Shown here piece by piece: positions 34,414-42,749 of a stretch of DNA of 64,000 nucleotides. Source of the DNA: SABI01 sp963676605 (GTDB lineage Bacteria > Spirochaetota > Spirochaetia > Sphaerochaetales > Sphaerochaetaceae); contig CAXXSP010000034.1 of assembly GCA_963676605.2 (NCBI GenBank), forward strand, positions 62,001 through 126,000. Reading direction: 5' to 3'. The notes beneath the pieces were generated by a model. The model was not told the origin of the DNA. It saw only the letters and a program-made list of their open reading frames with translations, and did no database searches. The translations under genes and the position numbers were made by a program. The stretch's first letter is position 1; every line of letters starts with the position of its first letter.

Positions 34414-36173
34414 CTGTAGAATTATCCGTATACACTCTCCTCTATCTGATCATTATCATCATCGAAAGTATTTTCATGCTTCTTTTCTTCAAAGAACACG
34501 ATAAAAGAGGAGCAGTCCCTCTGGGCTTTATCTTTATGCTGCTCACTCTCCATACACTCTTTCAGCTCCTTGAAGGAGCTGCTCAAAGCTATCTCTTCTC
34601 TTCCGTCTGGGATAGGGGGAACTACCTCACTATCGCCTGGCTCCCCGTTGTTCTTGTCCACTTTGCAGACAGGTATTTCAATCTCCGTCTCGAAAGGAGG
34701 AGTGTCATCTATATCCTGTTCACAGGGATGAGTCTGCTGCTGTCTATCCTTGTGCTGACAACTTTCCACCATTCACTGTTCGTGTTTGATCTGGTTGAAA
34801 CTGATGGTGACATACTTGCGGTGACCCGCTATTCCTCCGGAGTATTTCTCTACATCTTCTACGCCTATGTGCTGACAGGCTCTCTTGTCTATATCTACTA
34901 TGCCTTCTCCATGGCGGTGAAAGAGCAGCATATCTATAGAAAGAGGGGATTTCTGCTGATCTGGGCTGTTGTGGTGCCGCTGGTTTTCGCGCTCTTCTAT
35001 ATCCTCTATGAGTCGAGAATCAACTTTTACTACCTCCCATTCGCGTTTTTTGCAGGTATGTGTTTCACCATCTACCTCTACCTTCGGGGAGAACTTTTCG
35101 GTCCTGTGCCTGTGGAGAGTCTGTATCTTCTCCAGACCCTGATAGACGGAGTGATAATCTTCGACAGCAATGGAGTCGTGCTCGATTACAACAGGAGGGC
35201 ACAGGAGTATATTCCCTGCCTGAGCGAAGATTATATAGGACTGACAGTACAGGAGATACTGGAGAAGAATGGAGAACTGGCTTTCCTTTCATTTCCCTCA
35301 GAGGAGGAATCGGAATGGGATACAACTATTATCTCTCCCTGTACAGCTGATGTTTCCAGAGTTATGGAGTTGAGGTATCAGAAAGTGATGAAGAGCGGTA
35401 TCACGACGCTTGTAATCCGGGACGTGAGCGAGCAGAGAGGTATAGAGGAGCGTCTCGAGGTGAGTTCCCGGCTGTTGGAGGAAGATTCACGGGTGAAAGG
35501 TGTTCTTATCGAGGTTCTCAGTCATGATCTGAAAAGTCCGCTCATGCTGATGAGGAGTATGGTCCATGCAGGCTCTGCATCGTCTCTCGGGGGTGAAGGC
35601 GCCGCTGAACTTGATGACCTCATAGACAGGTCCGATTCTCTGATCGGGAATATCGCGGCACTGGAAGATACCGTTGACTTGAGAAGAGAGTACCCGTTTG
35701 ACACCGTTTCTCTGGTAGATATCTATGGAACGTTTTCCGGTCACTTCATGCGCTATGCTGCGTCAAAGGATGTGCGTCTTACTGTTTCCTTTGACGAAGG
35801 TGCAGCCCTGTATGTGAATGCTGATCTCTGTGCCAGAGTGCTTTACAATGTGATTGAAAATGCCGTAAAGTACTCGCCCTCAGGAACAGAAGTGAAGGTG
35901 ATGCAGCAGGTGAGTGATGAGAAGGTGAGTATCATCGTGGAGGATGAGGGGTTCGGAATAGATGATGATGCACTTGCCGCCTTCGTGAAGGGGAAGTGGG
36001 GTATCACGAAGATGGGAACGGCGGGAGAGAGCGGTCCCGGGATCGCCTTGTATGCGTCGAAGAAATTCCTTGAATGGATGGGAGGGGAGATGATGGTAGA
36101 AAGAAAGGAAGGCGTAGGAACTCGGGTGAGTGTGATCGTGCGGCGTGCATTTCCCCGGATGAAAGGAGAGTAA
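34410..36173 (+). CDS. 7TM-PAS sensor histidine kinase 3
   Basis: 587 residues with 7TM sensor (AWLPVVLVHFADRYFNLRL), PAS (LIDGVIIFDSNGVVLDYN), HisKA with His372 (VLSHDLKSPLMLMRS) and a complete HATPase (NVIENAVKYSPSG, EDEGFGIDDD, GTAGESGPGIALYAS). From about residue 480 to the end the DNA is nearly identical to kinase 5. It is followed five bases later by response regulator 1, its most probable direct partner. The overlap with kinase 2 (ATGA) indicates one operon. Confidence 0.92.
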   Translation: MTVELSVYTLLYLIIIIIESIFMLLFFKEHDKRGAVPLGFIFMLLTLHTLFQLLEGAAQSYLFSSVWDRGNYLTIAWLPVVLVHFADRYFNLRLERRSVIYILFTGMSLLLSILVLTTFHHSLFVFDLVETDGDILAVTRYSSGVFLYIFYAYVLTGSLVYIYYAFSMAVKEQHIYRKRGFLLIWAVVVPLVFALFYILYESRINFYYLPFAFFAGMCFTIYLYLRGELFGPVPVESLYLLQTLIDGVIIFDSNGVVLDYNRRAQEYIPCLSEDYIGLTVQEILEKNGELAFLSFPSEEESEWDTTIISPCTADVSRVMELRYQKVMKSGITTLVIRDVSEQRGIEERLEVSSRLLEEDSRVKGVLIEVLSHDLKSPLMLMRSMVHAGSASSLGGEGAAELDDLIDRSDSLIGNIAALEDTVDLRREYPFDTVSLVDIYGTFSGHFMRYAASKDVRLTVSFDEGAALYVNADLCARVLYNVIENAVKYSPSGTEVKVMQQVSDEKVSIIVEDEGFGIDDDALAAFVKGKWGITKMGTAGESGPGIALYASKKFLEWMGGEMMVERKEGVGTRVSVIVRRAFPRMKGE

Positions 36174-36786
36174 GAGAGATGATACGGGTCGTAGTGGTGG
36201 AAGATCACCTGCTGTTCCGCAAGGGATTGATATCGATACTGGAAGCACAGCAGCGCATTGAGGTTGTGGCGGAGTATGCGAACGGGAAGGAGTTTCTGGA
36301 AGCGGCAGAGGGAGAAGAGGTACAGGGAAGTGACTTGGTGTTTCTTGATATCTCGATGCCGTGGAAGAGCGGGCTTGAGGTCTTGCAGGAGGTGAGTGAG
36401 AAGGGAATGAAGATCCCCCCGGTGTGTGTGCTGAGCATGTACCCGGATCAATTCTATCTTGAGCAGGTGAAAACCCTTGGAGCGAAGGGCTACCTGACGA
36501 AGGACAGTGACCTGAGTATCCTGGAGAGTGCGGTAGAGGAGATCGTGGAGGGGAGGACCTTCTTTCTTGCGAAAGAGAAGAAACAGGATGTGAGTTTTCT
36601 TGATAACCTGAGTAAACGGGAGTCTGCGGTATTCAAGCTGCTGACGCAGGGAATGACGATCAAGGAGATAGCGTATGAGCTGGATATCTCGGTGAAGTCA
36701 GTGAGTACGTACAAGAGCCGTCTGATGGAGAAGCTGGGAGTGGAATCCCTTACTGACCTGTATAAGATGTCTCTCTTCTTTGAGGA
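35847..36786 (+). repeat. 940-base near-identical direct repeat, copy 1
   Basis: Covers the last quarter of kinase 3 and almost all of response regulator 1. It matches 40130-41069 at a constant offset of 4283 with about seven single-base differences seen by eye and no indel. Identity stops abruptly at both ends. No transposase or terminal repeat is present, so segmental duplication or gene conversion is likely. Confidence 0.9.
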
Positions 36787-36796
36787 AGGATCTTGA
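36179..36796 (+). CDS. LuxR/NarL-family response regulator 1
   Basis: 205 residues from the ATG at 36179, supported by GGAGAG upstream. The receiver domain has the acidic pocket (VVVEDHLLF), phospho-Asp57 (LVFLDISMPWKSG) and the conserved Lys (GYLTKDSD). A C-terminal helix-turn-helix of the NarL/FixJ kind follows (LSKRESAVFKLLTQGMTIKE, SVKSVSTYKSRLMEKL). Only two residue-level differences separate it from response regulator 2 (Lys103 versus Arg103, and the last two residues). It is the obvious candidate to bind the TGTAGG-N6-CCTACA palindromes, since NarL-type dimers prefer inverted repeats; this is untested. Confidence 0.95.
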   Translation: MIRVVVVEDHLLFRKGLISILEAQQRIEVVAEYANGKEFLEAAEGEEVQGSDLVFLDISMPWKSGLEVLQEVSEKGMKIPPVCVLSMYPDQFYLEQVKTLGAKGYLTKDSDLSILESAVEEIVEGRTFFLAKEKKQDVSFLDNLSKRESAVFKLLTQGMTIKEIAYELDISVKSVSTYKSRLMEKLGVESLTDLYKMSLFFEEGS

Positions 36797-36884
36797 CCGT
36801 ACTGGAAACCTGCAATAACGGTGAAGTTGTGGTATACTTATTGATGTGTAATTGCTGTGTTATGAGAGGATGGCTGAAGTGACC

Positions 36885-38675
36885 ATGTATCCTATTTCCC
36901 TTCCCGCCCTGATTCTGATCAGTACATCATTTCTCACTTTCACCTTCATAGTCATGCTGATCATGTATCGTGAGAGGAGGGGAGCGAAGCAGCTTGCTCT
37001 CCTGCTGACAGCTATCTTCATCTATACCTTCGGGTACCTGATGGAGACGGTTTCGACAGATCCGGTGATGATCAGGATATGGGTGAGAGTGCAGTACCTC
37101 GGAATCCCGTTCATCCCTGTCACGCTCTTTAATTTCACGAACCTGTACTTCAGATTACACAGTGCTCACAGGAAGATGATATCTTCTGTTCTCTTCCTCT
37201 TCGGACTGCTTATTCTAGGGCTTCAGTTTACGTATCCGTATCATAGTCTCTACTATTCCGACGTATCCTTCACGAAAGTGAACGGATTTTCAATCATGTC
37301 GTTCACACCCCACCTGTTCTACCATCTTCAGAACCTGTATCAGGTGATTATAATGGGACTGTATGTATTCTCCGCTGTCAGGATGATGGTTCTGAGAAAC
37401 CCGAGTTCCCTGAAACGGGGAGTGCTCCTCATTCTTGCAGTTCTCATCCCTCTCCTTACCGATTTTGTGGTGATCGTCTCCCATTTCGATGCAAGGATTG
37501 ACTATGTCCCCTTTACATTCTTTCTCACTGTACTGATCCTGATGTATCTCTATTCCACTGACTCCCTGTTCTCTCCCATTCCTGTCGATACCAGATTCAT
37601 TCTGGACACACTCCTCGACGGACTGCTCATCTTTGATGAGAAGAAGGTCCTTCTCTATTTCAATGAAAGGGCGCAGGAGGTGATACGTGATCTCTCTCCC
37701 TCGATGATAGGATCTACGGTCGATACCCTCTCTTCGGTTCTTCCGCTTCTTCAGAAAACAGTCGGGAAGGTATGGGACCGACCGGAAGAATCTACCGGGG
37801 AATACGCGATTGGTGCAGGGGATATCCTGCAGGTTATCGAAGTGAGAAGCTTCAGGGTACCGGGTGAGAGACACGGTCAGATACTCACGGTATTCACCTT
37901 CCGCGATGTGAGTGAGAGCCGGAAGATGAGGAATGATCTTGCAGAGATGTACCTGCGGATCGCTGAAACCAACCGGCTGAAGTCAATGGTCATCGATGTC
38001 CTCTCACATGATTTGAGAAGCCCTTTCGTCATGATGAAAAACCTCCGTCACCTCATGGAAGAAGATGTCATCGAACATACTCCTTCTCTCCTCGTCAGAG
38101 GCGGACAGGAACTGGAGGCTCTGATCGACAGGGCTGATGTGCTTGTCTGCAATATGCTTTCACTCGATATCGTGGAGGCTCCGGAACAGATGTTCCCTCT
38201 TGGTGCGGTTGATCCTTCCTCGATTCTCACATCCTTCAGTACACGAATTGAACGCCTCAAAGAGAAAAAACAGGTCCTGTGGGCTGTAGAGCTTGAGGAT
38301 GATCTCGTCATACGCGGCCATGAGTTCCTTGTGAAGAGTATCCTGTGGAACATGATTGAAAATGCCTTCAGATTCTCACCGCCGGGAGCATCTGCCTCTC
38401 TTAAGGGCTTGAGGAAGGGAGATACTGTCTGTATCGAGATCTTCAATGAATGTGAAGGAATCTCTGATGAAGTGCTCACCATGTTCTCCACGAAGGGCTG
38501 GGGGGTGAAGACCGTCGGAACCGGAGGAGAGAAAGGATCAGGCCTGGGCCTGTATGCATCTCGGTGCTATATGGAATGGATAGGCGGCGTTCTGCGTCTG
38601 ATGCGCGTTGAAGGGGGAACACTCTGTTCTCTCGAGTTCACGTCCTGTGTTGAGGATGCAGGAGGCACTCTATGA
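36885..38675 (+). CDS. 7TM-PAS sensor histidine kinase 4
   Basis: 596 residues from the ATG at 36885, chosen by analogy with the paralogues (MYPISLPAL like MYTLTPEAV) since none of the upstream starts has a clear ribosome-binding site. It has 7TM sensor (VQYLGIPFIPVTLFNFTNLYFRL, YPYHSLYYSD, close to kinase 1), PAS (LLDGLLIFDEKKVLLYFN), HisKA with His375 (VLSHDLRSPFVMMKN) and HATPase with a poor G1 box (NECEGISDE) but good G2 (GTGGEKGSGLGLYAS). It begins the second kinase-regulator cassette and overlaps kinase 5 by four bases. Confidence 0.9.
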   Translation: MYPISLPALILISTSFLTFTFIVMLIMYRERRGAKQLALLLTAIFIYTFGYLMETVSTDPVMIRIWVRVQYLGIPFIPVTLFNFTNLYFRLHSAHRKMISSVLFLFGLLILGLQFTYPYHSLYYSDVSFTKVNGFSIMSFTPHLFYHLQNLYQVIIMGLYVFSAVRMMVLRNPSSLKRGVLLILAVLIPLLTDFVVIVSHFDARIDYVPFTFFLTVLILMYLYSTDSLFSPIPVDTRFILDTLLDGLLIFDEKKVLLYFNERAQEVIRDLSPSMIGSTVDTLSSVLPLLQKTVGKVWDRPEESTGEYAIGAGDILQVIEVRSFRVPGERHGQILTVFTFRDVSESRKMRNDLAEMYLRIAETNRLKSMVIDVLSHDLRSPFVMMKNLRHLMEEDVIEHTPSLLVRGGQELEALIDRADVLVCNMLSLDIVEAPEQMFPLGAVDPSSILTSFSTRIERLKEKKQVLWAVELEDDLVIRGHEFLVKSILWNMIENAFRFSPPGASASLKGLRKGDTVCIEIFNECEGISDEVLTMFSTKGWGVKTVGTGGEKGSGLGLYASRCYMEWIGGVLRLMRVEGGTLCSLEFTSCVEDAGGTL

Positions 38676-40456
38676 TGTACGTCCTTAATCCGGGAGGGAT
38701 CCTGCTCTCTTTCGTAGGTCTCGGTGAACTCCTTTTCGTTATCGTTCTCTGGAGGAAGAAGGGCGAGTACGGTGCCCGGGCTCTCGCGGTGTTTGCTCTC
38801 CTGTTTGTCTTAGGCGATTTCTCCTATGCCTTGCAGACGATGGCTCAGCAGGACCATCTCAGAATATTCTGGATGTACATCTGGTTTGTTCTGGCGGCAT
38901 GGATGCCTCTGGTGGAAATTCATCTCGCACGGGAATATTTCAGCCTGAGGCTGAAGGTTATGGGAGTGGTGTACTTTGTATTCATCGGAATCTCCCTCCT
39001 GTTCACCCTTCTTATCGGACTTGATCGGTACCACGGTTTTTTCATCCCAGAAGTTCTTTTCTCTGAGGGAACACTGTTCAGCCGGATGTTGTACACCGGC
39101 GGTCCTGTGCTCAAGCTTCTCCATCTGTACAGGCTTATCGGGGCTGCAGTTTTCCTGTTTGCAAGTTTTTCCACCAGGATACGCGAAAGAAATCTGTACA
39201 GATCGAGAGCTCTTCTATTCTCTTTCATGATCATCATTCCACTGCTCGGAGTGTTTTTCTCCTCGATTCATTCAGATGGGTACAGAATAAATCCGTTCCC
39301 TTTCGCCTACATCCTGAGTATGTTCTTCCCGCAGTTTCTCTATCTGAGGGGACAGCTGTTCGGTTCGGTTCCTCCGGATACCGATCTGGTGATGGATTCT
39401 CTTCTGGATGGGGTGCTGATTCTGGGGCGTGACGATGTGATCCTCGATTATAACGCCCGGCTTGAAGAGTTTATTCCCTCCCTCCGGCGAGAGATCGTGG
39501 GTTACCCGATGAATGAGGTGCGAGAGAGTCTCGGTTTCCTGAAGGATGTGGATGTGTCTGCAGTCAGGGAAAAGGAAAAAACCATTACCGTAGGCCAGGA
39601 AGCGGGAGAGATAAGAAGCTATGAACTCCGGCGTCTGTTCCCTTCAGGAACTTCAGCTCACTCTCTCTCGGCCTTGAGTATACGGGATGTGAGTGAGTTC
39701 CAGCAGATGAACGCGGAACTTGAAGCAACCTATGCCGATATCGCAGAAGCAGACAGGCTGAAAACCATGGTTATTTCAATTATCAGCGAGTACGAACATA
39801 CTCCTCTGGCAATGCTGAAGAATCTCAGTCAGCTGCTCTGTTCCCACTCTGTCTATCAGGATCCGGCTCTCGTGAAAAAAGTCTTCGAAGAGATTGATCG
39901 CCTTATTGACCGTCACGAGCTACTTATAGGCAATCTCCTTCCCCTCGATATCATGCATCGAAGCAAGGGAGCATACTCCGCTCACGTGATTGATCTCGCC
40001 TCTGTTCTTTCATCTCTGATGGATCCGGTGAATAGGTACGTGATGCAAAAAGGTGTGAAGTTTGTACGATCAGATGATGAGGATCTGCTTATTCTGGCAA
40101 ACAGAGATCTCCTGAGCAGTGCTCTCCATAATGTGATTGAAAATGCAGTAAAGTACTCGCCCTCAGGAACTGAAGTGAAGGTGATACAGCAGGTGAGTGA
40201 TGAGAAGGTGAGTATCATCGTGGAGGATGAGGGGTTCGGAATAGATGATGATGCACTTGCCGCCTTCGTGAAGGGGAAGTGGGGTATCACGAAGATGGGA
40301 ACAGCGGGAGAGAGCGGTCCCGGGATCGCCTTGTATGCGTCGAAGAAATTCCTTGAATGGATGGGAGGGGAGATGATGGTAGAAAGAAAGGAAGGCGTAG
40401 GAACTCGGGTGAGTGTGATCGTGCGGCGTGCATTTCCCCGGATGAAAGGAGAGTAA
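38672..40456 (+). CDS. 7TM-PAS histidine kinase homologue 5 without phosphoacceptor histidine
   Basis: 594 residues with the same 7TM-PAS-HisKA-HATPase plan (VLAAWMPLVEIHLAREYFSL; LLDGVLILGRDDVILDYN). The HisKA box, SHDxRSP in its sisters, reads SEYEHTP, with Glu373 at the phosphoacceptor position. The ATPase part is complete because it is nearly identical to that of kinase 3 (940-base repeat). It cannot autophosphorylate in the normal way. A decoy, a heterodimer partner phosphorylating another kinase, or an ATP-dependent sensor that modulates response regulator 2 are possible. Response regulator 2 follows five bases later. Confidence 0.88.
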   Translation: MMYVLNPGGILLSFVGLGELLFVIVLWRKKGEYGARALAVFALLFVLGDFSYALQTMAQQDHLRIFWMYIWFVLAAWMPLVEIHLAREYFSLRLKVMGVVYFVFIGISLLFTLLIGLDRYHGFFIPEVLFSEGTLFSRMLYTGGPVLKLLHLYRLIGAAVFLFASFSTRIRERNLYRSRALLFSFMIIIPLLGVFFSSIHSDGYRINPFPFAYILSMFFPQFLYLRGQLFGSVPPDTDLVMDSLLDGVLILGRDDVILDYNARLEEFIPSLRREIVGYPMNEVRESLGFLKDVDVSAVREKEKTITVGQEAGEIRSYELRRLFPSGTSAHSLSALSIRDVSEFQQMNAELEATYADIAEADRLKTMVISIISEYEHTPLAMLKNLSQLLCSHSVYQDPALVKKVFEEIDRLIDRHELLIGNLLPLDIMHRSKGAYSAHVIDLASVLSSLMDPVNRYVMQKGVKFVRSDDEDLLILANRDLLSSALHNVIENAVKYSPSGTEVKVIQQVSDEKVSIIVEDEGFGIDDDALAAFVKGKWGITKMGTAGESGPGIALYASKKFLEWMGGEMMVERKEGVGTRVSVIVRRAFPRMKGE

Positions 40457-41069
40457 GAGAGATGATACGGGTCGTAGTGGTGGAAGATCACCTGCTGTTC
40501 CGCAAGGGATTGATATCGATACTGGAAGCACAGCAGCGCATTGAGGTTGTGGCGGAGTATGCGAACGGGAAGGAGTTTCTGGAAGCGGCAGAGGGAGAAG
40601 AGGTACAGGGAAGTGACCTGGTGTTTCTTGATATCTCGATGCCGTGGAAGAGCGGGCTTGAGGTCTTGCAGGAGGTGAGTGAGAAGGGAATGAAGATCCC
40701 CCCGGTGTGTGTGCTGAGCATGTACCCGGATCAATTCTATCTTGAGCAGGTGAAAACCCTTGGAGCGAGGGGCTACCTGACGAAGGACAGTGACCTGAGT
40801 ATCCTGGAGAGTGCGGTAGAGGAGATCGTGGAGGGGAGGACCTTCTTTCTTGCGAAAGAGAAGAAACAGGATGTGAGTTTTCTTGATAACCTGAGTAAAC
40901 GGGAGTCTGCGGTATTCAAGCTGCTGACGCAGGGAATGACGATCAAGGAGATAGCGTATGAGCTGGATATCTCGGTGAAGTCAGTGAGCACGTACAAGAG
41001 CCGTCTGATGGAGAAGCTGGGAGTGGAATCCCTTACTGACCTGTATAAGATGTCTCTCTTCTTTGAGGA
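40130..41069 (+). repeat. 940-base near-identical direct repeat, copy 2
   Basis: Partner of 35847-36786 (offset 4283). It covers the end of kinase 5 and response regulator 2. The sequences flanking both ends are unrelated between copies at the DNA level. Confidence 0.9.
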
Positions 41070-41073
41070 GTAG
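40462..41073 (+). CDS. LuxR/NarL-family response regulator 2
   Basis: 203 residues, almost identical to response regulator 1: same receiver with Asp57 and same DNA-binding helix-turn-helix, with Arg103 in place of Lys103 and a shorter tail (FFEE). The two should recognise the same DNA site and could form mixed dimers. The gene ends five bases before the stop of the convergent XRE-type gene, with no terminator visible between them. GGAGAG lies upstream of the ATG. Confidence 0.95.
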   Translation: MIRVVVVEDHLLFRKGLISILEAQQRIEVVAEYANGKEFLEAAEGEEVQGSDLVFLDISMPWKSGLEVLQEVSEKGMKIPPVCVLSMYPDQFYLEQVKTLGARGYLTKDSDLSILESAVEEIVEGRTFFLAKEKKQDVSFLDNLSKRESAVFKLLTQGMTIKEIAYELDISVKSVSTYKSRLMEKLGVESLTDLYKMSLFFEE

Positions 41074-41078
41074 AAACG

Positions 41079-41441
41079 TTAATCAGTTCCTGTTTTTTCA
41101 ATACCGAGAAGCCCTTCTGCCTGCTCGAGATCTCTCTCGGAGGAGTAGTAGAGCCGGTTTGTAATTTCCCTGATACGTGCATAACGCACGCCTTTTTCCA
41201 CCATCAGATTTTCATATGCACTTCTGGTTTCTCCGGTGAGAAGCCATTCACTCGGAATATCGAACGCACGGGCGAGGAGGCATACGTCGTTCGCATCCGG
41301 TATTCGTGAGAGAGTCCGTTGAGCATTTATGATATTGAAGCGGAGACCGGCCTCTTCACAGATGTCTTTCAATGTCTTCCTGTACGACAGATACACATCC
41401 ACTCGAGCCCAGAACAGCTTCCCTGCAACCTCGTTTGCCAT
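41079..41441 (-). CDS. Small XRE/Cro-like helix-turn-helix regulator
   Basis: 120 residues from the ATG at 41441 (AAGG upstream; an ATG at 41522 is possible but less likely). The first half resembles the spirochaetal XRE-type domain: FWARVDVYLSYRKTLKDICEEAGL, with IPDANDVCLLARAFDIPSEWLLTG as the second part. The rest is helical (RYARIREITNRLYYSSERDLEQAEGLL). A DNA-binding regulator is likely. The helix-turn-helix is imperfect in the recognition region, so confidence in DNA binding is moderate. Targets are unknown. Confidence 0.65.
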   Translation of the reverse strand: MANEVAGKLFWARVDVYLSYRKTLKDICEEAGLRFNIINAQRTLSRIPDANDVCLLARAFDIPSEWLLTGETRSAYENLMVEKGVRYARIREITNRLYYSSERDLEQAEGLLGIEKTGTD

Positions 41442-41524
41442 AACCTTAGTGTAGAATTCTTCCCCCTGTGCGTAAAGAGAGGTTAGTGTAAGAATATACT
41501 GACACTTTCTGCCTCCTTCCATTC

Positions 41525-41560
41525 ATAAAAAAACATCCGGAGGGGACAGTCTCCGGATGT
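41525..41560 (-). terminator. Rho-independent terminator (minus strand)
   Basis: ACATCCGGAG (41533-41542) pairs perfectly with CTCCGGATGT (41551-41560); on the minus strand it is followed by seven T. It ends the transcript of the 134-residue gene before the XRE-type gene. Confidence 0.85.
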
Positions 41561-41581
41561 GTACTTGCTTCACGCGACTTG

Positions 41582-41986
41582 TTATGCCGCTGTGTGTGAA
41601 TTTGCCAGGGAGCTCACAAATTTTCCCATTCCCCTGCCGTATCTTGCAGCATAATCGATCGCTGCAGAGAAAGCACTCGTCTTATCATCCTTCGAAAGAA
41701 GGTAGTACCAGTGATCTGATACCGCGAAGAAAAGTTCCGCATCACTCAGATGTTTGAATGCCTGACGGACCGGCCAGGAATTCATCACACTCATGATGGG
41801 GTGAAAAACATTCTCCTGCCAGGAGAAGGTCGCATCATCTTCTGTGATGACCCAGGGAATATCCTGGTTGATCAGGTACTTGTGGACACTGATCTGGCTC
41901 TCGATTCTTGGAATATCTTTCTCATTGAAGATATTTCCTGTCTGCTGAAGGAGTATCTGCATCTCCAGCGTTCTTTCTGTATTCAT
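41582..41986 (-). CDS. Conserved-looking small cytoplasmic protein of unknown function
   Basis: 134 residues from the ATG at 41986, fixed by AAGGAG seven bases upstream; the frame is open further (to 42103) but no good start lies there. There is no signal peptide. Noticeable segments are IESQISVHKYLINQ, PWVITEDDATFSWQENVF, and AELFFAVSDHWYYLLSKDD, a Trp/Tyr-rich core suggesting a compact helical protein. I do not recognise the family with confidence. It has its own terminator and is monocistronic. Confidence 0.6.
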   Translation of the reverse strand: MNTERTLEMQILLQQTGNIFNEKDIPRIESQISVHKYLINQDIPWVITEDDATFSWQENVFHPIMSVMNSWPVRQAFKHLSDAELFFAVSDHWYYLLSKDDKTSAFSAAIDYAARYGRGMGKFVSSLANSHTAA

Positions 41987-42200
41987 CTCTATCTCCTTGA
42001 CGGCTTTGCCGTCGTCGTTTCTTGTGTATGCCCGTAATATACTCATGATAAAAAAAATAATCAATAGAGAAATAAAAAACTTGACAAATAAATTATTATA
42101 CACTTATGAAGTAAAAAGCTTGCATAAATATGAAAATTGTTAAAAAATTACTTATAAATCAGTTAAAAATTATCGAAAAGAAGTATGATAAGAAACATTC

Positions 42201-42229
42201 TTGCATACTGATACAAGCAGTGGTAGGAT
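42201..42229 (+). promoter_or_regulatory. Putative promoter of rubrerythrin-like gene
   Basis: TTGCAT (42201-42206), 17 bases, TAGGAT (42224-42229), 43 bases before the ATG at 42273. The surrounding 285-base gap (41987-42272) is markedly AT-rich and holds no gene I can support. Confidence 0.45.
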
Positions 42230-42272
42230 AAAGAAAATAAGTGAGAACCGAGAAGAACAAGGGAGGAGACGT

Positions 42273-42749
42273 ATGCATATCTTGGAGACTGCAATTGAGA
42301 TGGAAAGAGAAGGCGCCGCCTTCTATGATAATCTTGCGGCCACAGCCGAAGATGAAGGACTCAAACAGATTTTCTCGCTGCTCTCGGATGACGAGCGACG
42401 ACACGAGAGGATCTTCCGTGCGATGAAAGACGGAGCAGAGAGAGATGAAATCCCCCTCCACCCGGAACGTGCTGATTCACTGATCGCTGCTCTTGATCCA
42501 AAGAAGTTTCATGAAACACAGGAACACAAGGAGCTGTACGAACGTGCACTGGAGATCGAACTGAAGAGTATCGAGTTCTATACCGAAGTGCTTGAACAGC
42601 TGGAGAAAGAAGAGGAAAGGCATATCGTGAAGCGCGTCATTGCCGAAGAAAGAAAACACTATGAATCTCTCGATACCATCGCTCTGATGCTGTCCAGACC
42701 GAAGACCTGGGTCGAAGATGCAGAGTTCGGGGTTCGGGATGAGTACTGA
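42273..42749 (+). CDS. Rubrerythrin-like ferritin-family diiron protein
   Basis: 158 residues from the ATG at 42273 (GGGAGGAGACGT upstream). A four-helix bundle with two pairs of metal-binding helices is evident: AIEMEREGAAFYDNLA with DDERRHERIF, and EIELKSIEFYTEVLEQL with EEERKHYESL. This matches the rubrerythrin/ferritin-like fold without the C-terminal rubredoxin domain. Probable role is peroxide reduction or iron handling in an anaerobe. It overlaps the next gene by one base. Confidence 0.85.
   Translation: MHILETAIEMEREGAAFYDNLAATAEDEGLKQIFSLLSDDERRHERIFRAMKDGAERDEIPLHPERADSLIAALDPKKFHETQEHKELYERALEIELKSIEFYTEVLEQLEKEEERHIVKRVIAEERKHYESLDTIALMLSRPKTWVEDAEFGVRDEY

Noticed and set aside
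36074..36178. Longer start for response regulator 1 (and likewise 40357 for regulator 2)
   Set aside because: The upstream part is a different frame of the kinase C-terminus, and GGAG lies correctly before the ATG at 36179, where the receiver domain begins.
35847..41069. Mobile element as cause of the 940-base duplication
   Set aside because: No transposase, terminal inverted repeats or target-site duplications are visible; the borders lie inside kinase genes and the frame is kept. Duplication or gene conversion is simpler.
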